A stretch of 5,990 nucleotides of DNA from an uncultured Eubacteriales bacterium (GCA_900553545.1 USDP01000102.1:1-5990), one strand, 5' to 3'; shown: positions 1 to 5,915, counted from the first letter of the stretch. Made by a program: numbers and translations. Notes: generated from the letters alone by a model not told the origin.

Positions 1-298
1 GCTGGACGTTGACCACGTCGAGGTCATATTTGTCCGCCGCAGCTTCTTCCACGATCAGCGACCGGTTGAGGTGTTCGCAGCACTGCGCGGCGAGGTAGAT
101 GCCGCGCTCCTGCAAAACGGGGTAGATGCCGTCAAATGCGGCCTGCGCGGCCTCGAGACTCGAACCCTTGCCGATCCTTTGGCCGACCATCTCGCTCGAC
201 GAGCAGCCGACGACAAAGATGTCGCCGGCCTTCAAGTTGGAAACTTCCAGCAATTCCAGAACGGCCTGCCGGTGCTGTGCGGTGATCTCTTCATACAT
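1..298 (-). CDS. ywlG: UPF0340 / YwlG family protein (TIGR01440), N-terminal part, runs off the left edge
   Basis: This is the first 99 codons of a gene that continues beyond base 1. The start ATG (298-296) follows a GAGGAGG ribosome binding site at 8 bases, and that site overlaps the stop codon of the ECF gene upstream, so the two are probably co-transcribed. The protein begins MYEEITAQHRQAVLELLEVS. It carries VGCSSSEMVGQRIGKGSS at about residues 30-47 and AAQCCEHLNRSLIVEE at about 70-85, which match the glycine/serine-rich and CEHLNR signatures I know from the UPF0340 (YwlG, formerly DUF436) family. Full-length members are around 180 residues, so roughly half is present. The family has no firmly established biochemical function. 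In Bacillus subtilis ywlG lies next to glyA, and glyA is also in this window. Family assignment is confident; function is unknown. Confidence 0.88.
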   Translation of the reverse strand, partial: MYEEITAQHRQAVLELLEVSNLKAGDIFVVGCSSSEMVGQRIGKGSSLEAAQAAFDGIYPVLQERGIYLAAQCCEHLNRSLIVEEAAADKYDLDVVNVQ

Positions 299-311
299 GC
301 CGAATCCCTCC

Positions 312-827
312 TCAGGCCGCAGCCTTTTTGATCTGCGGAACCTTGCTCAGCACGGCATAGAGCGCCGCGGCCAGGATCACGCCGGCCACCGCCTGGATCG
401 CGTTGCCGCCGATGCTGCCGGCAGCAGCCAGACCGTAGCCAAGGAAAATGCTCTCATACAGGAAATAGCCAAGCAGCATCCATGCTTCGCCCGCGATGCT
501 GGCGACGATGGGGGCGGCCTTGGTCTTGCTGCCGAGGGCCTTTAGGATGGCCGCCGCGATGACCGCGATGAGCGCCTTGATGACAAAGGTGCCCGGCGCG
601 AACACGGCATAGCCGGAGAGAATGTCGGCCAGGGCGGAGCCGATGCCGCCCGCCGCCGCGCCGTAGACCGGCCCAAGCAGGAACGCGCCCAGCAACACGA
701 CGCAGTCGCCAAGGTTGATGTAGCCGTCCGTCGCCGGGATCGGTACGTGGATGATGTTTGTCGCCACATAGGTCAGCGCCGCGAACAGCGCCGCAAGAAC
801 CAGATGGTATAATTTCTGATGCTTCAT
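312..827 (-). CDS. ECF transporter S component (substrate-binding membrane subunit), PF07155-like
   Basis: A 171-residue, very hydrophobic protein with about five to six membrane segments (roughly residues 7-26, 37-57, 60-75, 80-98, 106-128 and 138-160). The segment YINLGDCVVLLGAFLLGP (36-53), followed by a glycine/alanine-rich GIGSALADILSGY (61-73) and FVIK (81-84), is typical of the PF07155 group of S components. The first helix has AxxxA spacing (A12/A16, A13/A17), which in S components docks onto the EcfT subunit. No EcfA or EcfT gene is nearby, so it would use a shared, distant ECF module (group II arrangement). The start was chosen at 827 because GGGAGG lies 8 bases upstream; the longer open frame upstream has no such site. 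The substrate cannot be read from sequence. PF07155 relatives have been linked to riboflavin, hydroxymethylpyrimidine or vitamin B6 compounds. It ends 13 bases before the ywlG start. Confidence 0.87.
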   Translation of the reverse strand: MKHQKLYHLVLAALFAALTYVATNIIHVPIPATDGYINLGDCVVLLGAFLLGPVYGAAAGGIGSALADILSGYAVFAPGTFVIKALIAVIAAAILKALGSKTKAAPIVASIAGEAWMLLGYFLYESIFLGYGLAAAGSIGGNAIQAVAGVILAAALYAVLSKVPQIKKAAA

Positions 828-861
828 AGGGAAATCCTCCCGCTCTCTTGATGATGGCAAC

Positions 862-890
862 AGCATACAACGGAAACTGGACTGATTCAA
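862..890 (-). promoter_or_regulatory. Candidate sigma-A promoter for the ECF S component / ywlG operon
   Basis: Read on the minus strand, TTGAAT (890-885) and TATGCT (867-862) are separated by exactly 17 bases. Each hexamer matches four of six consensus positions. Transcription would start near 855, giving a leader of about 28 bases before the ATG at 827. It diverges from the trp promoter about 60 bases away. This is pattern matching only. Confidence 0.4.
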
Positions 891-952
891 GCTCCAGATT
901 TGCAAAATCAAATAGGGCCAGATAAAAAATTCGCGATCTCGCAAAAAAACGC

Positions 953-981
953 TTGACATTTTCCGCCGGATGTGCTTAAAT
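953..981 (+). promoter_or_regulatory. Sigma-A promoter of the T-box / trpXYZ operon
   Basis: A perfect -35 hexamer TTGACA (953-958), a 17-base spacer, then TTAAAT (976-981). A TG at 973-974 makes an extended -10 element. The expected start near 988 lies just before the first strand of T-box stem I at 1006, which supports the assignment. Confidence 0.8.
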
Positions 982-1005
982 ACGGGCAATCAAACAAACC
1001 GTTGA

Positions 1006-1266
1006 GGAAGAGTGAGTAGTCACAAAGATGCTTCCATCCAGAGAGCCGCCGGTGGTGCGAGTGCGGCAGGGGCAGTTGTGGTGAATGGGCTTCCGAGGGC
1101 GAGCGGAAAGGCAGACGCCGAGTATGCGAGACGGAGATGGGCGCTCCGTGACCAAAGGCCAGCATATGGTTGTATGCGAAAAGAGGGCGCGCAAGCGTCA
1201 AGCCGGGTGGCACCGCAGGAAGTATTTACATCCTGTCCCAGCAGTATTGCTGAGACAGGATTTTTT
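1006..1266 (+). ncRNA. T-box leader, tryptophan specific (specifier UGG)
   Basis: A transcriptional T-box that reads the charging state of a tRNA and controls the genes downstream. The base of stem I is GGAAG (1006-1010) paired with CTTCC (1090-1094). Above it sit the loop-E elements AGTA (1015-1018) and GAA (1083-1085), and directly after GAA comes the specifier TGG (1086-1088), the Trp codon. The AGAGA bulge (1040-1044) and an apical stem GCCGC/GCGGC (1045-1049/1063-1067) complete stem I. A stem II hairpin is ACGGAG/CTCCGT (1131-1136/1144-1149), and stem III is GCATA/TATGC (1162-1166/1173-1177). The T-box sequence GGTGGCACCGC is at 1206-1216. Its UGGC (1208-1211) would pair with an acceptor end GCCA, which agrees with the G73 discriminator expected of bacterial tRNA-Trp. 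Uncharged tRNA-Trp should stabilise the antiterminator and turn the operon on. Confidence 0.93.
1231..1266 (+). terminator. T-box regulated intrinsic terminator
   Basis: TCCTGTC (1231-1237) pairs with GACAGGA (1254-1260), and CAGCA (1239-1243) pairs with TGCTG (1248-1252). There is one C/A mismatch and a GTAT loop, followed by six T. The competing antiterminator would use AGGA (1217-1220) with TCCT (1231-1234) plus GG/CC pairing across the T-box bulge, taking up the 5' half of this terminator. Confidence 0.9.
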
Positions 1267-1288
1267 GTTTTTCCAAGGAGGAATTTTT

Positions 1289-1348
1289 ATGAAGCAGTTT
1301 ATGAAACTCACCAAACGATGGCGTCCCTACTGTGAAGAGAACCGATAA
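1289..1348 (+). CDS. Short Trp-containing leader ORF between T-box and trpX
   Basis: A 19-codon ORF encoding MKQFMKLTKRWRPYCEENR, ending in TAA. It has the best ribosome binding site in the window, AAGGAGG (1275-1281), 7 bases before the ATG, so translation is very likely. It starts 22 bases after the T-run of the T-box terminator, so it is present only in read-through transcripts, and it ends 43 bases before the trpX start. Codon 11 is TGG (1319-1321), the amino acid sensed by the T-box, and it sits in RWRPY. The peptide is basic, has no signal sequence or membrane segment, and matches no family I recognise. It could be a regulatory leader peptide whose translation affects trpX expression, a small functional peptide, or simply a translated spacer. 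That it is translated is well supported; its role is inference. Confidence 0.6.
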   Translation: MKQFMKLTKRWRPYCEENR

Positions 1349-1391
1349 CTCACATACCAATTTGACTTCATCACAGAAAGGACTTTGTATT

Positions 1392-2513
1392 ATGAAAAAG
1401 ATCATCGCGCTCATCCTTGCGGCCATGATGCTGCTCACGTTCGCCGCCTGCGCTTCCAAGACCACAGACACCGCAGACTCCACCGCCGACACCACCACGA
1501 ACACCACTGAACCTGCTGATACCGCAGAACCCGCTGAATCCACCGACGCCGCAGAAGACACCGCTGATTCCGGTAAGGTCTTCAAGATCGGCCTTTGCAA
1601 CTACGTCGACGACGCATCCCTCAACCAGATCGTCGAAAACATCCAGACGCAGCTCGCCGCCATCGGCGAACAGAACGGCGTGACATTCGAGGTCGAATAC
1701 GACAACTGCAACGCCGACGCGAACGTCCTTGCTCAGATCATCTCGAACTTCAAAGCCGACGGCGTCGACCTGATGATCGGCGTAGCCACTCCGGTCGCCA
1801 TCTCGATGCAGGCCGAGACCGAGGGCACCGACATCCCGGTCGTCTTCTCCGCCGTCTCTGACCCGATCTCCTGTGGACTCGTTGCCTCGCTCGATGCGCC
1901 GGGCGCCAACATCACCGGCACGTCCGACGCGCTCGACACCAGCGCCGTCCTGAACCTCATCTTCGCCGCGAACCCCGACGCCGCCAACATCGGTCTGCTC
2001 TACAACGTCGGTCAGGACTCCTCCGCGACCCCGATCGCCGATGCGAAGGCCTACCTCGACGCGAAGGGCGTCAGCTATAAGGAATACACCGGCACGACCG
2101 TTGACGAGGTCATCCTCGCGGCTCAGGCCGCCGTGGCCGACGGCGTCGACGCCATCTTCACCCCGACCGACAACACCGTCATGACCGCCGAGCTTTCCAT
2201 CTACGAAATGTTCGCTGAGGCCGGCATCCCGCAGTACACCGGCGCGGACTCCTTCGCCCTGAACGGCGCGTTCCTCGGCTACGGCGTCGACTACGCGAAC
2301 CTCGGCGTCGAGACCGCCAACATGGTCGCTGACATCCTGGTGAACGGCAAGAACCCCGCCGAGCTGCCCGTCATGACGTTCGATAACGGCACCGCTACCG
2401 TCAACACTGAGACCTGCGCGGCGCTCGGCTTCGACTACGATCAGATCGCGGAGACCTTCGCTCCCTACTGCACCAAGGTGCAGCCGATCCAGACCGCCGA
2501 AGCGTTTGAATAA
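1392..2513 (+). CDS. trpX: ABC transporter substrate-binding lipoprotein, TrpX-like (PF04392)
   Basis: The extracytoplasmic binding protein of an ABC importer, predicted to capture tryptophan (or a related indole compound) and deliver it to the TrpY/TrpZ complex. It has 373 residues: a lipoprotein signal peptide (residues 1-19) with lipobox FAAC and Cys20 as the lipid anchor, a Thr/Ala/Asp/Glu-rich flexible linker (about 21-60), then two periplasmic-binding-type lobes starting at KVFKIGLCNY. PVVFSAVSDPISCGLV (149-164) followed by APGANITGTSD (169-179) is the hallmark stretch of the ABC_sub_bind (PF04392) family. The start at 1392 was chosen for the signal peptide and GAAAGGA (1376-1382); the frame is open 20 codons further up, but that part is not signal-like. 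The substrate is inferred from the Trp T-box and the known TrpXYZ group in Firmicutes. No Trp residue is present in the protein. Confidence 0.9.
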   Translation: MKKIIALILAAMMLLTFAACASKTTDTADSTADTTTNTTEPADTAEPAESTDAAEDTADSGKVFKIGLCNYVDDASLNQIVENIQTQLAAIGEQNGVTFEVEYDNCNADANVLAQIISNFKADGVDLMIGVATPVAISMQAETEGTDIPVVFSAVSDPISCGLVASLDAPGANITGTSDALDTSAVLNLIFAANPDAANIGLLYNVGQDSSATPIADAKAYLDAKGVSYKEYTGTTVDEVILAAQAAVADGVDAIFTPTDNTVMTAELSIYEMFAEAGIPQYTGADSFALNGAFLGYGVDYANLGVETANMVADILVNGKNPAELPVMTFDNGTATVNTETCAALGFDYDQIAETFAPYCTKVQPIQTAEAFE

Positions 2514-2676
2514 AGGCAACACCGCGCAATTGCGTCGGCGCGCTTCGCCGGATCTTTTCCGCCAATTCTGCGGTTTGAAATGTTCGCAATACACAAAGTA
2601 TTCCTTCGCATTTCAAACCTTGACTTGACGAAAAATCTCTCGGTGAATCTGTTTGCCGAATTGTGCGGTGCAGCCT
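2514..2676. repeat. MITE-like inverted-repeat element between trpX and trpY
   Basis: Non-coding element of about 163 bases starting right after the trpX stop. Its ends are inverted repeats: 2514-2531 (AGGC, two bases, CACCGCGCAATT) against 2659-2676 (AATTGTGCGGTG, two bases, GCCT), with 15 of 18 positions complementary. The centre holds a perfect 11-bp inverted repeat, GGTTTGAAATG (2572-2582) and CATTTCAAACC (2609-2619), enclosing AATAC/GTATT (2588-2592/2598-2602). A smaller hairpin CGGCG/CGCCG lies at 2536-2550. TAA occurs at both borders (2511-2513 and 2676-2678), a possible short target duplication. No transposase is encoded. This suggests a miniature mobile or REP-like element, but mobility cannot be shown from one copy. 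Confidence 0.6.
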
Positions 2677-2722
2677 AAGATCAATTTTCCCAAACAAAAA
2701 CTTCTGCAAGTGTTAGAAATCA

Positions 2723-2757
2723 ACGCAGACCCGTATCCATTCGATGCGGGTCTGCGT
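2723..2757 (+). promoter_or_regulatory. Strong hairpin directly upstream of the trpY ribosome binding site
   Basis: ACGCAGACCCGTATC (2723-2737) pairs with GATGCGGGTCTGCGT (2743-2757) over 15 bp with one T-G wobble and a CATTC loop. It is followed by GAATGAAG rather than a T-run, so it is not a standard intrinsic terminator. It ends 8 bases before the AAAGGGG ribosome binding site of trpY. Likely roles are protection of the upstream trpX mRNA from 3' exonucleases or tuning of trpY translation. Confidence 0.65.
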
Positions 2758-2778
2758 GAATGAAGAAAGGGGAACACC

Positions 2779-3705
2779 ATGTCCTTTACCACCATTCTGG
2801 GCCTCGGACAGACCGCGCTGGAGCTGGGCCTGATGAGCTCGCTGACGGTTCTCGCGCTGTTTCTCAGCTATACGATGCTGAACGTCTGCGACCTGTCCAC
2901 CGACGGCTGCTTCACGCTCGGCGCGGCGGTCGGCGCGGTTGTGGCCCTCGCGGGCCATCCGTTCCTGTCCATTCCGGCGGCAATGCTGGCCGGTGTGATC
3001 TCCGGCTTCGTGACGGCCTTTTTACAGACGCGCATGGGCGTGAACAGCCTGCTCGCCGGCATCGTCGTCAACACAGCGCTCTATTCCATCAACATCGCCG
3101 TCATGGGCAATACCTCTCTATTAAATATGAATAAGACCGAGACGGTCTTCACCAAGATGCAGTCCGCCCTCGAGGGGACGTTCCTCGCCGGGCAGCAGAA
3201 GCTGGCGGTCAGCCTGATCGCGGTCGCGCTGGTGATTGTGTTCCTGTCGCTGTTCCTGCGGACAAAGCTCGGCCTCGCCATCCGCGCGACCGGCAATAAT
3301 CCCGATATGGTCAAATCCAGCTCGATCGACCCGGTCTTCACGACGACGGTTGGACTCTGCGTGGCAAATGCGTTCACGGCCCTGTCCGGCTGTCTGCTGG
3401 CGCAGGCGCAGAAATCGGTCAACATCGACATCGGCTCCGGCATGGTGACAATCGCGCTGGCCTCGCTGCTGATCGGCGGCATGTTCTTCCGGCGCAGGGG
3501 TGTGGCGCTCCGCGCGGTGGGCGCGGTGCTGGGCGCGTTTTTGTTCCGCCTGGTCTATACGCTCGCGCTGCGGTTCGATATGCCGGCCTCGATGCTGAAG
3601 CTCGTGTCGTCCGTCATTGTCGTCATTGCCATCTCCGGGCCGTATCTCAAGGGGCAGCTCCCGCTGCTGCGCCGCCGCGCCCAGATGCGAAAGGAGGTTC
3701 GCTGA
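2779..3705 (+). CDS. trpY: ABC transporter permease, TrpY-like (BPD_transp_2, PF02653)
   Basis: The membrane channel subunit of the predicted tryptophan importer, 308 residues, with about eight to nine hydrophobic segments (roughly residues 12-33, 44-60, 63-83, 91-109, 142-161, 187-208, 222-237, 246-265 and 272-290). LRTKLGLAIRATGNNPDMVKSSSID (160-184) is the cytoplasmic coupling loop seen in branched-chain-amino-acid-type permeases, where GLAxRATGxNP is conserved; it contacts the ATPase. The C-terminus is basic (RRRAQMRKEVR). The start has AAAGGGG (2766-2772) 6 bases upstream. The stop is one base from the trpZ start codon, so the two are tightly coupled, whereas trpX lies 265 bases upstream behind a repeat element and a hairpin. 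No Trp residue is present. This permease type always pairs with PF04392 binding proteins, which fits the neighbours. Confidence 0.9.
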   Translation: MSFTTILGLGQTALELGLMSSLTVLALFLSYTMLNVCDLSTDGCFTLGAAVGAVVALAGHPFLSIPAAMLAGVISGFVTAFLQTRMGVNSLLAGIVVNTALYSINIAVMGNTSLLNMNKTETVFTKMQSALEGTFLAGQQKLAVSLIAVALVIVFLSLFLRTKLGLAIRATGNNPDMVKSSSIDPVFTTTVGLCVANAFTALSGCLLAQAQKSVNIDIGSGMVTIALASLLIGGMFFRRRGVALRAVGAVLGAFLFRLVYTLALRFDMPASMLKLVSSVIVVIAISGPYLKGQLPLLRRRAQMRKEVR

Positions 3706-3706
3706 G

Positions 3707-4492
3707 ATGCTGGAACTGAAGCACGTCTCCAAAACGTTCAACCCCGGCACCGAGGACGCCAAGACCGCCCTCGACGATCTGTCGCTCTTCGTGGCGGACG
3801 GCGATTTCATCACGATCATCGGCGCGAACGGCGCGGGCAAATCGACGCTCTTCGGCGCGATCTGCGGCACGTTCCTCACCGATTCCGGCAGCATTTTCCT
3901 CGATGGTGAGAACATCACCATGCAGCCGCAGCACCGCCGCTCGCGCGTCATCGGCCACCTGTTCCAGGACCCCATGCGCGGCAGCGCGCCCGGCATGAGC
4001 ATCGAGGAAAACCTCGCCCTCGCGGCGGGCCGCGGCGGCTGGCTCAGTCACGTTTCCAAGGCGGATAAGGCCGCCTTCCGCGACCGGCTGGCCCTGCTTG
4101 GCATGGGCCTTGAGAACCGGATGAAGCAGCCGGTCGGGTTGCTCTCCGGCGGACAGCGGCAGAGAGTCGCTCTTGCCAGGGCGCCGGTGATCGAGCCAAA
4201 GCTTTTGCTGCTCGATGAGCCGCTGGCGGCGCTTGACCCCGGTACGGCGGAAAAGGTCCTGAATCTCACGAAGCAGATCGTGGCGGAAAACCATCTGACC
4301 TGCCTGATGATCACGCACAACATGTCCTCCGCGCTCGAGCTTGGCAACCGCACGATCATGATGGATCGCGGCCATATCATCCACGACGCAGCAGGAGAAA
4401 AGCGCGACGGACTCACCGTGGAAAAGCTGTTGCAGGAGTTCAAGAACGCGTCCGGCGCGGCGCTCGACAACGACCGGATGCTGCTGACCTGA
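3707..4492 (+). CDS. trpZ: ABC transporter ATP-binding protein, TrpZ-like
   Basis: The cytoplasmic ATPase that powers the importer, 261 residues. All nucleotide-binding motifs are intact: Walker A GANGAGKST (39-47), Q-loop Gln87 in FQDP, signature LSGGQRQRVALARA (146-159), Walker B LLLLDEP (166-172), D-loop ALDP (175-178) and switch His204 in MITHN. The order and sequence suit the ATPase that accompanies PF04392/PF02653 systems. AAAGGAGG (3690-3697) lies inside the end of trpY, 9 bases before this ATG, and the stop and start codons are one base apart, indicating translational coupling. The frame is open further up, inside trpY, but that part has no fitting start. A single Trp (residue 112) occurs in the whole protein. 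As with trpX and trpY, the tryptophan specificity rests on the T-box, not on this protein. Confidence 0.93.
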   Translation: MLELKHVSKTFNPGTEDAKTALDDLSLFVADGDFITIIGANGAGKSTLFGAICGTFLTDSGSIFLDGENITMQPQHRRSRVIGHLFQDPMRGSAPGMSIEENLALAAGRGGWLSHVSKADKAAFRDRLALLGMGLENRMKQPVGLLSGGQRQRVALARAPVIEPKLLLLDEPLAALDPGTAEKVLNLTKQIVAENHLTCLMITHNMSSALELGNRTIMMDRGHIIHDAAGEKRDGLTVEKLLQEFKNASGAALDNDRMLLT

Positions 4493-4501
4493 GAAGCGGA
4501 T

Positions 4502-4548
4502 AAAATAAATGCAAAACGCGCGGCGTCACCGGATGGTGGCACCGCGCG
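4502..4548 (-). terminator. Intrinsic terminator between convergent trpZ and glyA, best read for glyA
   Basis: CGCGCGG (4517-4523) pairs with CCGCGCG (4542-4548), and CACC (4527-4530) pairs with GGTG (4535-4538), with one C/A mismatch and a GGAT loop. Read on the minus strand the hairpin is followed by TTTTGCATTTATTTTA, a good U-rich tract for ending glyA. On the plus strand only ATGTTT follows, so it is weaker for trpZ, though it may serve both. Confidence 0.8.
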
Positions 4549-4575
4549 ATGTTTCCAATGTGTGAGGTGTTTGGT

Positions 4576-5826
4576 TTAGTACATGGGGTGTTTGGCGGTC
4601 AGGCGGACGACGGCCTCTTCGACCTTCAGGCGGTTTGCGTCGAAATCGTCGGCGATCAGGCGGATGCACTCGGCGATGATGGGCATATCCTCCGGCGTGA
4701 AGCCGCGGGTCGTGGCGGCGGGCGTGCCGATGCGGACGCCGCTGGTCAGGCTGGGCTTCTGCGGGTCGTTCGGGATGGCGTTTTTGTTGATCGTGATATG
4801 GACCTCATCGAGCTTATCCTGAAGCTCTTTGCCCGTGATGCCCCGGCTGCGCAGGTCGACGAGCATGAGGTGATTGTCCGTGCCGCCGGAGACGAGGTCG
4901 AAGCCGTTCGCAACGAGGGCCTCGGCCAGCGCAGCGGCGTTTTTGCGGACGTTCTGCGCGTAGATCTTGAATTCAGGGGCCATGGCCTCCTTGAGGCAGA
5001 TTGCCTTGGCCGCGATGACGTGCATGAGCGGGCCGCCTTGCATGCCGGGGAAGACGGCGCTGTTGATCTTCTTGGCGAACTCCTCGCGCGCGAGGATCAT
5101 GCCGCCGCGCGGGCCGCGGAGCGTCTTATGCGTGGTGGTGGTGACAATGTCGGCGTAGGGAACGGGGCTCATGTGCTCGCCGCCCGCGACGAGACCGGCG
5201 ATGTGCGCCATGTCGACCATCAGGAGCGCGCCATAGCGGTGCGCAATCTCGGCGAACGTCTTGAAATCGATGGCGCGCGGATAGGCCGACGCGCCCGCGA
5301 CGACGAGCTTCGGCTGGTGCGTGCGGATCACGTCCTCGACCTCATTGAAGTCGATGCGGCCGGTCTCGGGGTTGACGCCGTAGGAGAAGCTGTTGTAGAT
5401 CTTGCCGGACAGGTTGACCTTGGCGCCGTGCGTCAGGTGGCCGCCGTTGGCGAGGTCCATGCCGACGATCGTGTCGCCCGGCTGGAGCACGGCCATATAG
5501 GCCGCGAGGTTGGCCTGCGCGCCGGAGTGCGGCTGCACATTGGCATATTCCGCGCCGAAAAGCTGCTTGGCCCGGTCGATGGCGATCTGCTCGATCACGT
5601 CGACAACTTCGCAGCCGCCATAGTAGCGCTTGCCGGGGTAGCCCTCGGCATATTTGTTGGTCAGAACGCTGCCCATCGCCGCGATGACCGCCTGGGAGGC
5701 GATGTTCTCCGACGCGATCAGCTCGATGTTGCGCTGCTGCCGCTGGTATTCCGACTGCATCTGCGATGCGATCTCGGGGTCAAACTGTGCCAGATAGTCC
5801 ATTGAGTTTTCCAGAATGTTCGCCAT
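4576..5826 (-). CDS. glyA: Serine hydroxymethyltransferase (GlyA)
   Basis: A cytoplasmic PLP enzyme that converts serine plus tetrahydrofolate to glycine plus 5,10-methylenetetrahydrofolate, the main source of one-carbon units. It has 416 residues, the usual bacterial length. IELIASEN (34-41), NKYAEGYPGKRYYGG (57-71) and QPHSGAQAN (98-106) form the substrate and PLP region. VDMAHIAGL (204-212) supplies the aspartate (205) that holds the PLP ring nitrogen and His208. TTTTHKTLRGPRGG (229-242) contains the Schiff-base lysine, Lys234. VRIGTPAATTRG (364-375) is the conserved C-terminal substrate-binding stretch. The start at 5826 is preferred over an in-frame ATG at 5847 because GGAAAGGA lies 9 bases before 5826 and the downstream ATG gives the normal N-terminus. 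Upstream are an intrinsic terminator and a glycine riboswitch, so expression answers to glycine. Confidence 0.98.
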   Translation of the reverse strand: MANILENSMDYLAQFDPEIASQMQSEYQRQQRNIELIASENIASQAVIAAMGSVLTNKYAEGYPGKRYYGGCEVVDVIEQIAIDRAKQLFGAEYANVQPHSGAQANLAAYMAVLQPGDTIVGMDLANGGHLTHGAKVNLSGKIYNSFSYGVNPETGRIDFNEVEDVIRTHQPKLVVAGASAYPRAIDFKTFAEIAHRYGALLMVDMAHIAGLVAGGEHMSPVPYADIVTTTTHKTLRGPRGGMILAREEFAKKINSAVFPGMQGGPLMHVIAAKAICLKEAMAPEFKIYAQNVRKNAAALAEALVANGFDLVSGGTDNHLMLVDLRSRGITGKELQDKLDEVHITINKNAIPNDPQKPSLTSGVRIGTPAATTRGFTPEDMPIIAECIRLIADDFDANRLKVEEAVVRLTAKHPMY

Positions 5827-5848
5827 GACGTGTGTTCCTTTCCGCATG

Positions 5849-5881
5849 AAAAAATGAGCAAACCGTCTCCGGTTTGCTCAT
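5849..5881 (-). terminator. Intrinsic terminator in the glyA leader (riboswitch expression platform)
   Basis: On the minus strand ATGAGCAAACC (5881-5871) and GGTTTGCTCAT (5864-5854) form a perfect 11-bp stem with a 6-base loop, running into TTTTTT (5854-5849). It lies between the glycine aptamer and the glyA start, 22 bases before the ATG, and is therefore the likely on/off point of the riboswitch. Confidence 0.88.
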
Positions 5882-5915
5882 TCGTATTCCACGCGAAAAA
5901 GTTCTGCGCTTCGTA

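Noticed and set aside
897..909. Small palindrome GATTT-GCA-AAATC between the divergent promoters, considered as a shared operator.
   Set aside because: Five-base AT-rich arms occur easily by chance and there is no second copy or known regulator match.
929..950. TCGCGATCTCGC followed by an A-run, considered as a terminator read on either strand.
   Set aside because: The stem is only 4 bp with a 2-base loop, and no gene end lies beside it.
1371..2594. A 407-codon open frame on the minus strand opposite trpX.
   Set aside because: Its low-complexity Gly/Val/Asp/Arg sequence mirrors the trpX codons, and trpX has a signal peptide, a lipobox and family motifs. It also runs through the repeat element.
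2620..2653. TTGACT/TTGACG at 2620-2630 as a -35 for a separate trpYZ promoter.
   Set aside because: No acceptable -10 hexamer lies at 16-18 bases (TCTGTT at best), and the stretch lies within the repeat element.
3121..4002. A 293-codon open frame on the minus strand across trpY and trpZ.
   Set aside because: It overlaps two well-supported genes and shows no recognisable domain; it is the antisense shadow of trpY/trpZ.
4549..5805. A 418-codon open frame on the plus strand opposite glyA.
   Set aside because: It is antisense to a clear GlyA, has no fitting ribosome binding site, and its Ala/Asp/Val/Arg-rich composition is the usual shadow of GC-rich coding DNA.
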